This document shows positions 35,715-47,282 of a stretch of DNA of 64,000 nucleotides, in pieces; position 1 is the stretch's first letter; each line of letters starts with the position of its first letter. Source of the stretch: Gracilaria gracilis (Eukaryota > Rhodophyta > Florideophyceae > Gracilariales > Gracilariaceae); contig JARGSG010000212.1 of NCBI GenBank assembly GCA_030374805.1, forward strand, positions 248,001 to 312,000, read 5' to 3'. Under the pieces are notes generated by a model that saw only the letters and a program-made list of their open reading frames with translations, searched no databases and was not told where the DNA came from. The position numbers and the translations under genes were made by a program.

Positions 35715-36600
35715 ATCTCCCGAAGCCGCATTCGTAAACGACAAGCATCTTTTGCCGAAAGTCTTCTTCATTAGATTGCACTCACGATAGACCACACGGC
35801 TACTTCTTTATTGGGTTTGTCAGACCGTTCGTACCCTTCCGCACGTTCCTGTACGTGCCTGGTGATCCAATCGTCCACTCTCCCTTCGACCGCCCGGTGC
35901 TCCCGCCCCTTCTCTCTGTTTGCATTCATTACAGTCACAAGACTGTATGGTGCCGCCGCTTCCGTTTCAAGACCGCTTCGGACTCTCTCCTCTTTGTGCA
36001 TTATACCACACAAGAGACCGTGCGCAAGCAAAACTCAAGCTACGGACAAGGCTTCGTTGAGGTTTTCTTCCCGTGCCGTAGCGGTAAGTGCCGTTACTCA
36101 TATACGGCTAACAAATATCAATTAAAATATCTAAGTACCCGGCACGCCGGCCTACACTACCCACGTGTACCTCCGTGGCACTCTTGCAACGGCGCATCCC
36201 GTAATTGGGCACCGGCAAACACGTGTCTCGCAAATCATACACTTCGTGAGTGGATTTCGAATCCGGGACAGATAGCCAAATAGACTTCAAAATAATAGAA
36301 GGTTCAGCCAAAAAAAACAGCAGATATATGATTGGCATCTTTTTTGGCCCCTGCCAAGGGCAGTTGCCCCACAGTGGGATCATCCAAGAATCGAGTTCTC
36401 TAATACTCCAACAGTTCTGTACCAATGGCAGGCCGTGATATGAAATCGTAATTCAAAGATGTTCTTCGCATTCTGTCAGAATAAAGTGGGGTTTGCCAAC
36501 CAACTGCACTCAAGCACTAGATGTAAGTTATTCGCAAACGAACTCCATTACTTCATGAAACTTCTCGCACAAGTTCTTCTCCTCTAACTACCATCCAACT
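35715..36600. other. Spacer right of the Gypsy element, no gene seen
   Basis: This is the continuation of the target site interrupted by the retrotransposon. Only short chance frames are present. Confidence 0.4.
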
Positions 36601-36749
36601 GCTCAACCGCTTTCATCTCATGCCTCGCCATTTCATCCTCCGACTGCTGTTAACTTTCTTCCTGTTGGAAGCTGCGGTAACAGAAATCAACCTCTTTGTC
36701 GTACTGCTAGCGCAACAGCGCACACAACGGCGTTTGTCACGATCACGAA

Positions 36750-37680
36750 AGTTCAAACACTCAGGTTTGCAATGTTTTCTCTCAAAAACAACTCCGGGGC
36801 ATATCATCGTTTCATGTGGTCCGGAAGATGATTTTCCTACTGCGCTTAGTGTGGATCGTAACTTGTTCTTTATTTTTTCTTCCAGAGTTCCGATGCTTAC
36901 GTGACAAAGTCCGGCGACAGTCTCCGTATCAGAACGAAAGAAGCGCGTCCGGACAAAAACCTCTTGTGAAAAATATCGACCTGCTTGGTCTCGTGGTTTG
37001 GTAAACTCGGACGAGTGATGTCATCTACACGCTGTGCTCAATATTTGGCCTGGTTTCTTCGTCCATTAGTGACTGGCTTCCGTATGGTCTTCAGCTACTT
37101 CGATTGCTTCCGACGGCAAACCGCATGGAGGAAGACAGGATATGTTGGCCCACAGTGGCGGAAATACAACGTAGTGCGCATCGTTTTCAAAAGTTCAAAC
37201 GAAAGACAGCAGCTTTGCTGCGGGGTGGCTTTGCTTTGACTGACGGCGGGCGGTTCCATTGCACATCTTATGAAGATTTTGACCTGCAGAATTCATACTT
37301 TGAAGGTTACACTCAGAATGTAGAAGTCACAAACCTGTTTGTATTCAATATCTTTGGTGAGATAATGCACTGCGCTTTCAATTACCCCTGATCATGGCAC
37401 GACAGTCGGCTTGCAGGCAAATTCGGTTTGTATTGGCCCAGGTTGCGAAATGAGTTCCCTCTATCCGGTTATGGTTTCATTGGAGAAACGGTTTTATGCA
37501 ACAATATGAAAGTGACAAATGCCAAGATTCTACGATGCCGAAAGGCTAACAAAAAGCCTCTGTACCGTGACCAATACATGACGGACATTGGGAATCTACT
37601 TCTACAGCGCGTGTAACCTTCTAGGCGCCAGACGGCAGAGTGGAGAATTGAGGCTCTAAAAAAGCCATTGCGCAGATTTT
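36750..37680 (+). pseudogene. PIF/Harbinger transposase remnant
   Basis: Fragments of a Harbinger-type transposase in changing frames. Recognisable pieces are DLLGLVVW (about 36,980), SIFGLVSSSISDWLPYG (about 37,040-37,090), RFQKFKRKTAALLRGGFALTDGG (about 37,180-37,250), with the first catalytic Asp in TDGG, a SWHDSRL block (about 37,395) with the second, and EWRIEALKKP (about 37,640) with the Glu. Stops separate the pieces, so it is dead. It differs clearly from the more complete transposase at 39373-40458, so it is an older or separate lineage. A DNA transposon moving by cut and paste. Confidence 0.7.
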
Positions 37681-38261
37681 AATCCGTGCTACCCGCTGAC
37701 TGGGAGAAGCGTTTCGACATAATATGTGTCATATGCCACCTTTTCAATCATCAAACTCGCTTGATGTACTTCAACCAAATACGATCTGTGTACAGTGTGC
37801 GGGAAGATCGCATAGACTTTCTCAGATCTTGAATTATTTTGCGGTGTCTTCTGATCATCCTTCAGCGCATGAATGGCAGCGAAGAATTCTTGTCGTAGTT
37901 CAGTGGAGCGCTCCGGAAAACACAAACGCGTTTATTGATACGCACTCTTTTCGCCAAAATATGCGTTTGATCACGAGTTCCTCTCCGACGGGCAGGCCCC
38001 GTCGGAGCACCATCCGTGATGCACACAATCACACAATCACACAATCCATTTACGCGGGAGAAGATAAAAACACCGTAACAGATGCATCTCGCGCCAAACC
38101 AGCGATCGCGCGCCACCAAATCCGACCATGCACCCCAACAATTTAATGCACCTGATCATCAACGTAGTCTCTCTCCGTTTTACGGACAATAGTTCCGCTC
38201 TGAATTGCACGCTCTCTGTCGAGTACACCCCTTAGCAGCAGGACTAGACTGCCATACTTTC

Positions 38262-39269
38262 ATGGTATCCACAGCATTACCAAACAAAGATGCAGTACCC
38301 GAAAGCGACGTCGTTGAGGTTGGAACGATCCCACAAGCTCAATCATCGAGCGACACTACGACCGGCTCTGTTCCTCCAAAACCTACAGCACTTCCGCTAA
38401 ACGCTTCCAAGACTACTCGTCCGAATTCAAGTCAGCATCCCACTCATCCTCTTCGGTTGACCCCCGCTGTTCGAAAGCCATCACTAGCGAAGGATCCCAA
38501 GAAGGGAAAGAAAAGCGGGGCCGTTCGCGGCTCTGGATTTACGGCAGCTGAAACGGACTGGTTACTGACTAATCTAAAAGTGTGCACTCCCCTCTGTAAG
38601 GACGAATGGGATGCGGTCTTGGTGGAACACAACAAGCGTTTCGCCGATAATCTACGCACAGTTGACAGCTTACGTCGTAAGTTTGCCTCCTTCCATCGCA
38701 AAAAGATGCCCACTGGTGACCCTCTGATGCCAGATGACGTGCGTCGAGCGAAAGAAGTGCGCTCAAATATGACAGAGCGAGCGGAAATGGGATGTGGCGA
38801 AGAGGAAACGGATGAAATAACCGGAATTGTTGAGGAAGATGGGGCTGAAACACCGGCGTCTGAAGGAGACCCATCACCAACGCCTTCCAATAATGAGGGT
38901 AACAGCGAACAAAATCAAAGAGACAGCGATGAGCGCAGTGTGTCACCGCTTTTGCCACGTCCCTTAGTAGCCAAACGAAAGGCCAAGGAGGGTGACAAGA
39001 CCGCCGATATGATGGACATAATGCGCATGTCCTTTATCCAGTATCAACAGCAGTGCGCCGATGAGACTATCAGGCGAATGGAAACGGAACGCCGTAAAGA
39101 AGAAGAGAGGGAGCAGGAGCGCAAACGCAGAGAAGAAATTAGAGAGGAGGAGCGTTTACGTCGTGAGCATGAGTCCAAACGCCAGGACCGTTTCATGGAG
39201 ACTATGCTCCTTATGTTTGGTCATTCAGTGTCCCGCAATGTATCCCGCAATGACAACACCGATCCCTAA
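38262..39269 (+). CDS. SANT/Myb-like DNA-binding partner protein of a Harbinger transposon
   Basis: I start at the ATG at 38262 (MVSTALPNKDAVPE) because the frame upstream has no other ATG. The 335-residue protein has a Ser/Thr/Pro-rich N-terminus, a basic KKGKKS patch, and then a trihelix/SANT-like domain (GSGFTAAETDWLLTNLKVCT ... CKDEWDAVLVEHNKRFADN ... RTVDSLRRKFASFHRKK, residues about 92-155). An acidic linker follows, and finally a long charged helix (RRMETERRKEEEREQERKRR) likely to form a coiled coil. Harbinger elements usually encode such a protein, which brings the transposase into the nucleus and to the element ends. It is convergent with the transposase at 39373-40458, about 100 bp away. 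The frame is intact. Confidence 0.75.
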   Translation: MVSTALPNKDAVPESDVVEVGTIPQAQSSSDTTTGSVPPKPTALPLNASKTTRPNSSQHPTHPLRLTPAVRKPSLAKDPKKGKKSGAVRGSGFTAAETDWLLTNLKVCTPLCKDEWDAVLVEHNKRFADNLRTVDSLRRKFASFHRKKMPTGDPLMPDDVRRAKEVRSNMTERAEMGCGEEETDEITGIVEEDGAETPASEGDPSPTPSNNEGNSEQNQRDSDERSVSPLLPRPLVAKRKAKEGDKTADMMDIMRMSFIQYQQQCADETIRRMETERRKEEEREQERKRREEIREEERLRREHESKRQDRFMETMLLMFGHSVSRNVSRNDNTDP

Positions 39270-39372
39270 ATTCTGACTGTATCATTCAGAAACCTGTTTG
39301 CATCAAAATGCAGGTGAGGCATATAAGTGTTCAGGATTTGGTTGATTCCTACTATCTCAGTTCTCAAGTTTG

Positions 39373-40458
39373 TTAATAAAACTGTAACGAGAAGTATGAC
39401 CTTTCCTTCACCGTTCTCTTCATATATAATCCTGTCCTGCAGTCTTGGAAAGGTTTCCTTAATGTGCGCATTCCCCACTCAGAGCTTTGGCGGGCTGATG
39501 CAGCTTGTCTGTACATAATAATTTCCTCGGTTGTTTCACCAGCATATAAATAGTCTTGCGACGATTTGAGTAGAAACGGGTGATTCTCTCTACAGAATGC
39601 TGAATCGACGACACAGAGACCATTACTTGTGCTAAAACGAGCTTCCAATTTGTCGTATATGCCACCGAATGTGGCAATAGTAGAGTCATGAAACGAGCCA
39701 GGAGCATTAACAGTGCACGCAATGATTCGACCATTTGGTGCAAACACAAAGATGTTACCAACATAATGGTCATGCGTCCAACCATTATAGAACATATTTT
39801 GAATCACACAGTCCCCAGCTTGCTGCAGATAAAGCTTAACTCCGTCCGCGACACAATACACCTCATTTAGAAGTGAGTGCTTTCTTTTGAATTGCGCTTT
39901 GAAGGTTTGAATCTCCTCAACCGTTGGCATCTTAACTCGTGCCTTTGGGTTGTTGATGAGCATTTTATATAGTAGCCGTCGGGCAAAACGGTTGTAGAGG
40001 GAGGCTGTGGAGTGCGTAACTCGGAATAGGAGGCACAACGTCATTATAGAACCTCTGGTTATGTGCCAGCTAAGCAGTAGTCCCAGGCATTGAACTGCAG
40101 ACATCAAGCGTGGGCGGCCTCTTGCAATCTGTCGTACTGGTTTCACTTTGATATATCCGTTCAAGGAGTATGGGGTATACTTTTTGTACAAGACAGAAAA
40201 GTCTTTGAGCAGGAAACGGAATGCTCTGTGGTCAAAGGCAGTTAACGTTATCAGAGACTGGTCACACCCACTAGCGTATAGAAACTGGAAAGGAGACATT
40301 GATGGGGATAGAAGGGCCCTGCGTCGAATTCTACGATCGCGATATCGCTTCTGGATAAGAGAGAGCATCTTCTTAAACGGTGTAGACTGAAGCGCCTCGT
40401 CCTGCATGAAAAAGAAAGCACCCAACATTGGGGTTTGAAACCCTCTGAATGGATGCAT
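39373..40458 (-). CDS. PIF/Harbinger transposase
   Basis: A DDE_Tnp_4-type transposase of 361 residues from the ATG at 40458. Open frame extends upstream to about 40,700 but without an ATG, so a first exon or a lost start is possible. The catalytic residues are visible: first Asp in VYCVADGVKLYL, second in APGSFHDSTIATFGG followed by LCVVDSAF, and the Glu in SSEWGMRTLRKPFQDC. The NGWTHDHYVGNIFVFAPNG segment is typical of the family. The length is normal for Harbinger. The frame is intact, so with the SANT-like gene at 38262-39269 this could be a functional pair. I could not define its terminal inverted repeats. It cuts and pastes its element, usually into TWA targets. Confidence 0.82.
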   Translation of the reverse strand: MHPFRGFQTPMLGAFFFMQDEALQSTPFKKMLSLIQKRYRDRRIRRRALLSPSMSPFQFLYASGCDQSLITLTAFDHRAFRFLLKDFSVLYKKYTPYSLNGYIKVKPVRQIARGRPRLMSAVQCLGLLLSWHITRGSIMTLCLLFRVTHSTASLYNRFARRLLYKMLINNPKARVKMPTVEEIQTFKAQFKRKHSLLNEVYCVADGVKLYLQQAGDCVIQNMFYNGWTHDHYVGNIFVFAPNGRIIACTVNAPGSFHDSTIATFGGIYDKLEARFSTSNGLCVVDSAFCRENHPFLLKSSQDYLYAGETTEEIIMYRQAASARQSSEWGMRTLRKPFQDCRTGLYMKRTVKERSYFSLQFY

Positions 40459-40703
40459 TTCGCTTCGTGAGGTCTTTGGGAGTATGCAACACCGACGTGC
40501 GGAATTGATGAGTTCGATTGAGCATCGGAAATCAGGGCCGTGTGGCAGGAGCGGTGTTGCACACTGAGCCGGTAGAAAGAGCAGCACGGTGACTAGGCTG
40601 GGCCTCTTGCGCGGGGGGGGCAAGTAATGCGGGTGGCCAAAGTCAGCTTCGCATGCGAAGCAAGCTGTCCAAAGAGAGAATCGTCGTGCTGAACAATCTT
40701 AAG

Positions 40704-43700
40704 TTCAATTCAAGCACAGCAGAAGCAGACTGGTGGGAGAGCAGGGCTGGAGCAGACGCCGTCGTCGCAAACACGCAAAGTGATCAAATATGATTTCCGA
40801 TCGCAGGAGCAGTACCAACGCATCAAACTACTTTAATTTGTGCGAAAGGTTGTGCACTCAATTTGTGTTTTCCGGAACCCCCCAGTGATCAACTTGCGCA
40901 TTTGAACCTCGTTTTTGTCACGATGCTTTTGCAGTTCCTTTTTGACAATGTCCCTGATATTTTCTACGCTCACCCAACTGCTAGAGAAATTATGGTATTC
41001 TGCAATGTTCTTGATATTGGCTGTGGTTTTTTACCTGGCCACATCAGCAACGCCTTGGCTAGCTTCATATGCTTCAGAATATTTTGCGGGAAGCACTTCG
41101 AAACTGATAGACCTTTGAGGTCTATTTCGCGCTTGTTGCGACGTTCTCATACTACGCCGGTAACCTTCCGTGAGTGCTGGAGCTCTTCAGATGACGGGTT
41201 AATATGAACATCGTGCGGCCTGAGTACACGGGCTACTACGACTGTCTGGATGTCGCGGTTTATTTATTTTGCTCTTTTCACCAGCGGCGGACATGTAGGG
41301 TCACCGTTTGGCTTTCGTATGTGTATGAGGCGATCAAATTTGTCTTTGAGGCTTTTTACTGTGCGATGCTCTCTGTCCTTAACAGAAATGTTGTAGTTGT
41401 AGGCTTCCGCTACGCGCGCCTATGCGTTTGCTTTCGTAAGATCCTGTTCGGCGACAATACCTGGAAACAGGGCAACTTCCTCAATGTTGTAATTCGATTT
41501 TCCCTGTCGAGATGTGGTTTCTTTTTTCTTTTTCTTCGTTTTCTTTAGTGGTGACTTTGGATTTAGCTTCTGTTTAAATGGTGTGTCTTTGTTGCGCTGT
41601 AGAGCGATCGGCTTTTGGTGATCTTCATGCTGTTTTTCTACTCGAATCACTGAGCCGAAACGCAACTGGGAGTTGGAATCTGACGGCTCTACTGCTGGTT
41701 GTTGTACAATGCTCTGAAATAAACGATTTGACTGGTTTCATACTTTTTATTTGTGTACTTTAGTGTCAAGAATGTACTAAAGGGAGCTCATGTTGCTTCG
41801 GTACGGGATCAGTCTCTGGAATGAGGGAAACTAAATGTTAAAAATATATCCGTGTCTGTTTTGGGACAGTTAGGGAAGGCGTTTGAGAAACTCTATGCTG
41901 TCAAGAATGAGAGCGGACAGGTTCTCTTGTTTGTAGGATGGTTATATGTAGCCTCCCGCGAGATACGGAAACTTTCATTTACTTCGATTGTCGGTGGCTA
42001 CATCTACGAGGGGTTGTATCCAGGTAGTATTGCTGGAGTACAAGATTCTTGGATGATCTCAGTTTCTGTGTGCCTGTTTGATTTTGTGCAAACCGTTTGG
42101 CGGTATTCTCGTCGGATGTACCAGTGTGACTCGATGGTCACCCCTTTGATAACCCCTGTCGGCTAGAAAAGTGCACTAATTAGGGTACTGCTAGGACAAA
42201 TCCCTAATATAAGCGATCTCTCTTTCACCATTTGTCTTTTGTAGAGCGGCTGCATGAAACGCATATTTGCATAACAAAAGATCAACATTCGATTTGGAAC
42301 CAAAAAAATGATCTGTAAATCATACTGCTAGCCCGTTGCATAAGACAAACACCTCCGTTGTATAGCCATAACACTTGTGGTTTTTGCTGTAATACAATTT
42401 TTTTCTTCGACGCTGCCACATGGCTCTTTGATCTGATGGAAAAAAGCGTCGGTGGCGTAGTGTACAAATTTCAAGTTCTTGAAGTGTGCAAAGTTTCATC
42501 ATCTTCTCAATTTTACATATACAATCCATATAAAAGACGTAGCGTTTTCAAAGCGGTTCTGCAATCATACGTAAGGCTAAGAAAGTCCCGATATTCACTG
42601 TCTTTAAAGACCGTCGACTTCATGAAGAGAATGTATATGGGACTGATATGATAGCGGTGCTCTTAATTAATGGTTTAGGAGTGAAGAACTATGCTTACAA
42701 CCGAATTCTACATGGGAAATAATTCGGTTGACATGAAGTATGTCATTCGGAAAATGGTACTGGTTCTTCTACTTGAAAAGAAGGAGTAAAACATGGAGCA
42801 ACTAGAGTCATATTCTTCTTTGTTATTTGATGCGTTCGCTTCAGCGTTATATTTATTGAGTTTTTCTTTAGGAGTGATACTTATTAAGGTGAGTACTTCC
42901 AGAGCCATTTGGGTGTTTTGTGATAGAAGAATGGGACATGTTCTGCTTTTGAGGGCCGAGAATAGGCGCAAGAGTTGAAAACATCGGAACGTACTGTAGT
43001 TAAACTACGGAAAAAGGGTGAAATCTACTTTTCTAAAAGAAGAAGTTGACTTGAGTTTACAATGGTAAGACTAGGGAACTACTCAAAAACTCGGTGATGG
43101 CACAGTGTACAGTTGTTTTTGTATATTCTAGTAGTAGTTACAGATTTATGGCGATAAATGCTAGAAGATCGACTGTATATGAGTTTGTGGCGTAGTTTCG
43201 GTCAAAAAAAGCCTTTAAATAGTCCGTAACAAACAGCGTCGCTATTATACTTTTTGATAGATCATGTAAGATTGATAGTATAACAGTCGTTATTTGTCTG
43301 TCAGCTTACTAACTACGTGGAAGATCCAATGTATCCCAAACAAAAGTCATTGCTTGGGTTGCTGAAGACTTTTGAGAAAGGAAAGAATAGCAACATTGGT
43401 TTCGACTGAGTTATGGCTGAAAATTATTTTCGTTGTCTAACCAAGTTGCGCAGTGTTTTGGGTTCAGAATGCAACTGGGTTGAGGGGTAGTACAATGAAA
43501 TATTTTTCTTTGTTTGTCCTCAAAAATTGCCGATATTTTGTGACATCGATTTCGATTCGAAGATGATTAATTCTACAACCATGTTAGGAAACGTTTATTT
43601 GAAATTGGGGGGGAATTGTTAGAAAACCGAAAGATGGCCCAGAAAAAGCACAGAAAAAATGGCTGCGCCGAATGAATGCAATGCGCTACGAAATTGGGGG

Positions 43701-44141
43701 GGATAAAGATACAACTTACCCAAACATTTTGGGATTAGATCCGGGAATGATTGGGTTTTGTGCTTATTCTCTTTATCTCCACAAGAAAAGATGTGTGTAT
43801 ATAATATTTTTTATATTAAGCAAACTGCAAATGCGTTTATTCATAAGTGTTGCGTGATTTCTTTGTATAGACATTTTGTTTTAGAGTCAAAGAGGATTTG
43901 TTGTAAGATCTACTTTATACACGGTCACTGGGTGTACGTGACAGTATTTCTGACGGATTAACCTTACTAGGAGAACCGTTACACATGTAAAGCGAAATCG
44001 TCAACACGTCATCCCGTTCACCACATGCTCACAAGAACACCGGTAAACGGGGTCGCCCCTCCTCTTGACGACTTACGACTGTCGTACGACTTGTAAACAC
44101 ATTTGCCCGCCGTGTATTCTGTTAGCTTACACACGTATGCG
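40704..44141. other. AT-rich tract without a clear gene
   Basis: Frames are short and mostly hydrophobic or low in complexity. One minus-strand stretch (about 41,420-41,720) looks coding: NQSNRLFQSIVQQPAVE, then RVEKQHEDHQKPIAL, then a poly-Lys run and SNYNIEEVALFPGIVAEQDL. It has no long continuation. The base composition is more T-rich than the gene island to the right. This may be decayed genes or repeats. Confidence 0.4.
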
Positions 44142-44284
44142 CAAAAGCCGAAACCCGTCGTGTATCTCAACCGTACAGCCAACCCATGCGGAGTTCCGAT
44201 ACGAAGAATAGTCCAATACGGACTCCGTATCATGGATTGGCTGCCAACTGTAGGGGTGAGATACACGACGGGTTTCGTCTTTTG
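44142..44284. repeat. 143-bp MITE-like foldback with 28-bp inverted repeats
   Basis: The arms at 44142-44169 and 44257-44284 both contain CGAAACCCGTCGTGTATCTC and match at 27 of 28 positions. The interior is also partly self-complementary (ATACG...CGTAT around 44200-44230). It sits 230 bp upstream of the gene at 44514 and would add a nonsense leader if that frame were started at 44103. Confidence 0.75.
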
Positions 44285-44513
44285 GTGTGTATTACGGAAC
44301 CGTATGGATAGCACATACACACGCTCGACGAGCCACGTCACGGTGCTCCTCAAAAACCACCAAATACCGGCAATGCGGCTCTCTCTCCCTCCATATCGCC
44401 CCCTTCTCTTCGAGCCCCACCACGGATTCCGTTGCGCTCGCCGAACGCATTCGTATTTCCTCTCTGCCGCTCCCATCAGCATCTCGCCCCACCCCCGCTG
44501 CGAATCGCTCACA

Positions 44514-47282
44514 ATGAAGCTTCCAGTTCTGGGTTGGTTTGCAAAGAACCCCCCTGCACACGCCGCAGACATGCCTGATTTTTCCGCCCCCTTGATACCC
44601 GGTCTTTCCGCTCCGATACCCATCAACGAAACAGATATGGCCGCTCTCGTTCGCACCCTGTCTGATGCGTCCAGCCGAGCTTTTCCCGGCTGTAGACATG
44701 CAGAGCACCCCGATGCCGTGCAGGTAGCTCTTTCGTACCAACACGATATGGCGTCTGAAACCCATCGTTTTCCTATACCCCACCTTCTTCAACCGCTTCT
44801 ATTGGCCTTAGAATCACAAACTTTCTCTCCTGTCTCTTGTGTACAGCTTTGGATTGACGGTCTTATGCCCTATCAGGATCTCACCGGTCAGCAATGGTTC
44901 GAAGTCGGCATGAATCCGTATGCTGACTATTATGTCTTGTCTGTGCTGGACGACGGTTTCCAACTTTCAAACCGGCTCTGGATTCGACTGGAACGTACTT
45001 TGGGCAGAATGCACACTCAAGCAGAAATGCTTCATCCAAACCATATGCTCTACGTTCGCAGAGATCAAAAACACCGTCAGCGAAGCCTCAGAAAAGCTGC
45101 AGTTCAGATTCTCACTCGCTTGCATGATCAAGGCGAAACCTATTGGATCGATGACAAAGACCGCCTATATGAATGGGCACTTTCTGTGCTACATTTGCAA
45201 TCCGATACATGCAATCTTGCGGATATTGTGCGTGTGGCAGCTAAACCAGGCACTACATATCGCGTAAAGGTCCCGGGCCGCTTTCACGACCCAAACAATG
45301 TGTTGCAGGCCGCATTCAATCTCGAAGGCCGCCTCCTTGAAGTGGACTCAAACCTAACAATTGTTGCAAAAGATAACAGGGAACTCGATGAGATCAATAT
45401 GCATATTTTTCTAGATCAACGACATTTACTACTGCATGCAAAACACTTGGGACGAAGATATGGCACTGATTTCAAAGATATTCAAATCATGGATACTCTT
45501 ATTACAACTGTTCCTAGATCAAGATTCATTGGAGAGGTCGAAGAAACCGTTGTCCAGCAACTTAACTCCCATCTACGATTCGGATTGGTCAAAATAGAAG
45601 ATATTGTTTACCAAGACCGCAATCTTCGTCGTCTGCACAACATGAGACCTATTGGTCAACTATTCACCTCCGATAAACGAGGACGTTTGTTGTGGAAGTA
45701 CTCTGACAATATCTTTGTTAGTTACTCATCTAGACGGCAAACGAATTCCTCGTTCGGAACTCTCAATATGCTACGGGGAACTAGCATAGACATGCTCCCA
45801 CAAGCAGACGGCGGTGAAGAGCTACTTGAGCTGGCTAATGATCTGTCTGTGCCTGCTGAGATAACAGCAATGGCTGTGCACGACTATGGCTCGTACGATG
45901 GCAATGTGGTTATTGAACTCGCACCAGTTTGGGGAGGGGGTCGAAAAAAAGGTTCACAAACGAAGCTAACTATCGAGGAAGATCAGAACAATCCTGGAAG
46001 AATATCTCAAGTTGACCGTAAGACGTATGTTAGAGCTCTATATCTTGGTGTCATGGAACGCAAGGGGCTTTCATTCAAAGAACGCATTCAAGTCAGGGTC
46101 TCTAGATTGGCAGACCAAAGATTTTATGGCAGGATGGCCTCCAGAAAGGATGGGTGTTTATCGACACAGCCACTATCCAGAAATGTGGGCACCCTAATGG
46201 GTGATAACGCTACTCAGTGGCAGATCATCGCTGCAATCACTGACCGCATGTACCATCCTAATAAGTTTCTGTTCTCAACGGTTTCTACGTATCGTACCAG
46301 AATCAGTGGATTAGATGTCGACGCATTCGACCAAAACGCACGAAACCTTTTGGAGGCGTTTGTCCCTCGAGGTGTGACAGTGCTCTTTCAGGTGCTGCTG
46401 TTAATTCTGGACCTCTTCTTACCAAAGTGTGTTTCGCATGGCCTTTCTTGTTGTGCACTTCTTTTTGCTTTGAAGCGCGTATTTGCTGCACCTGGTAGGA
46501 ATGGAGCTACTTTTTGCCACTAGGCTCTTATATCTTCTTCAACACGGGCTTTTGGACGCTACATACCTCTGCTTACAAGCATTGCTCTGGATTACTACTT
46601 TTACTCGGGAAGAGCTTATAATGATTTCCATGCGAAGATCTCTTTTCGGAGGTCCAACCTACTTCATGCCATTAATAAGTTCATGAAGAAAGCGGTCTTG
46701 TACAGATGGAAACTTCTATGCTTTGAAATCTCCCTTCAAAGGGGTTTGAAACGAAGAACGAAGCTGCGAGAGAACGTTGTGGGTTTATTAAAAAGGCGCG
46801 ACACCAACGAAGAGAACTGGATACACGTGCTTGGGACAAAGCTGGAGGGAGAGGAAAAAACCATATGTGCAACCGCAGATGAACTAGCAGCTGCAGGAGT
46901 ATTCTTGACCGAGACGACCACCGGTGATATTGTGCTGGTATCAGAAGGACGTTGCATTGGGAAATTTGCCTACCGCAACCGTGCGGGGGTGTTGTTTTTC
47001 AAGTCCGGTGCACGCGATGGCCATGAAGCTGGACCTCAATCACTAACCGGACGGGTTATTGTAGGAGACGTTGTGATACGCAACGTTGAAGAAATTGTTG
47101 CCGTTCAAGACGAAGATGAAATTGAAAACGACGGAAGTGGTAAGGAAGAATATAACAGCGCTTCATTCTCCCTGAATATTCGCTCTGGGACTCCAGAAGG
47201 AGATGCATTGAAGCATGCAATAGAGACTTCAGTCAAGACTGCTGTGAATGAAGGTTTGAATTCAGAGTGTAGAATGCAATGA
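44514..47282 (+). CDS. Large orphan protein (about 878 residues), two exons
   Basis: I start at the ATG at 44514 (MKLPVLGWFAKNPPAH), because the frame upstream runs through a transposon-like foldback. Exon 1 is 44514-46391 and exon 2 is 46524-47282; both are in the same frame. The only stop between them is the TAG that forms the 3' end of the proposed intron. The protein has a proline-rich start, a long middle part with mixed alpha/beta character (QWFEVGMNPYADYYVLSVLD, DRNLRRLHNMRPIGQLFTSD), a LDYYFYSGRAYNDFHAK segment after the splice, a basic KRRTKLRENVVGLLKRRD stretch and an acidic C-terminal region (VQDEDEIENDGSGKEEY). I recognise no domain, signal peptide or membrane segment; the hydrophobic stretch before the TAG is intronic in this model. 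Function unknown. Coding quality is high over the whole length. Confidence 0.7.
46392..46523 (+). other. Likely spliceosomal intron (132 nt) in the orphan gene
   Basis: It begins GTGCTG after TTTCAG and ends CTTTTTGCCACTAG before GCTCTT, so CAG|GT...TAG|G boundaries are met in phase 0. Its length is a multiple of three. Removing it deletes the TAG and an uncharacteristic hydrophobic, T-rich stretch, and joins two coding-like segments in frame. Confidence 0.65.

Noticed and set aside
44103-44513. Upstream extension of the orphan gene from 44103
   Set aside because: It would translate a MITE-like foldback; the ATG at 44514 gives a cleaner start.
46521-46523. Stop codon read-through or selenocysteine-type recoding in the orphan gene
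   Set aside because: The TAG is the 3' end of a well-formed in-frame intron, so splicing explains it.
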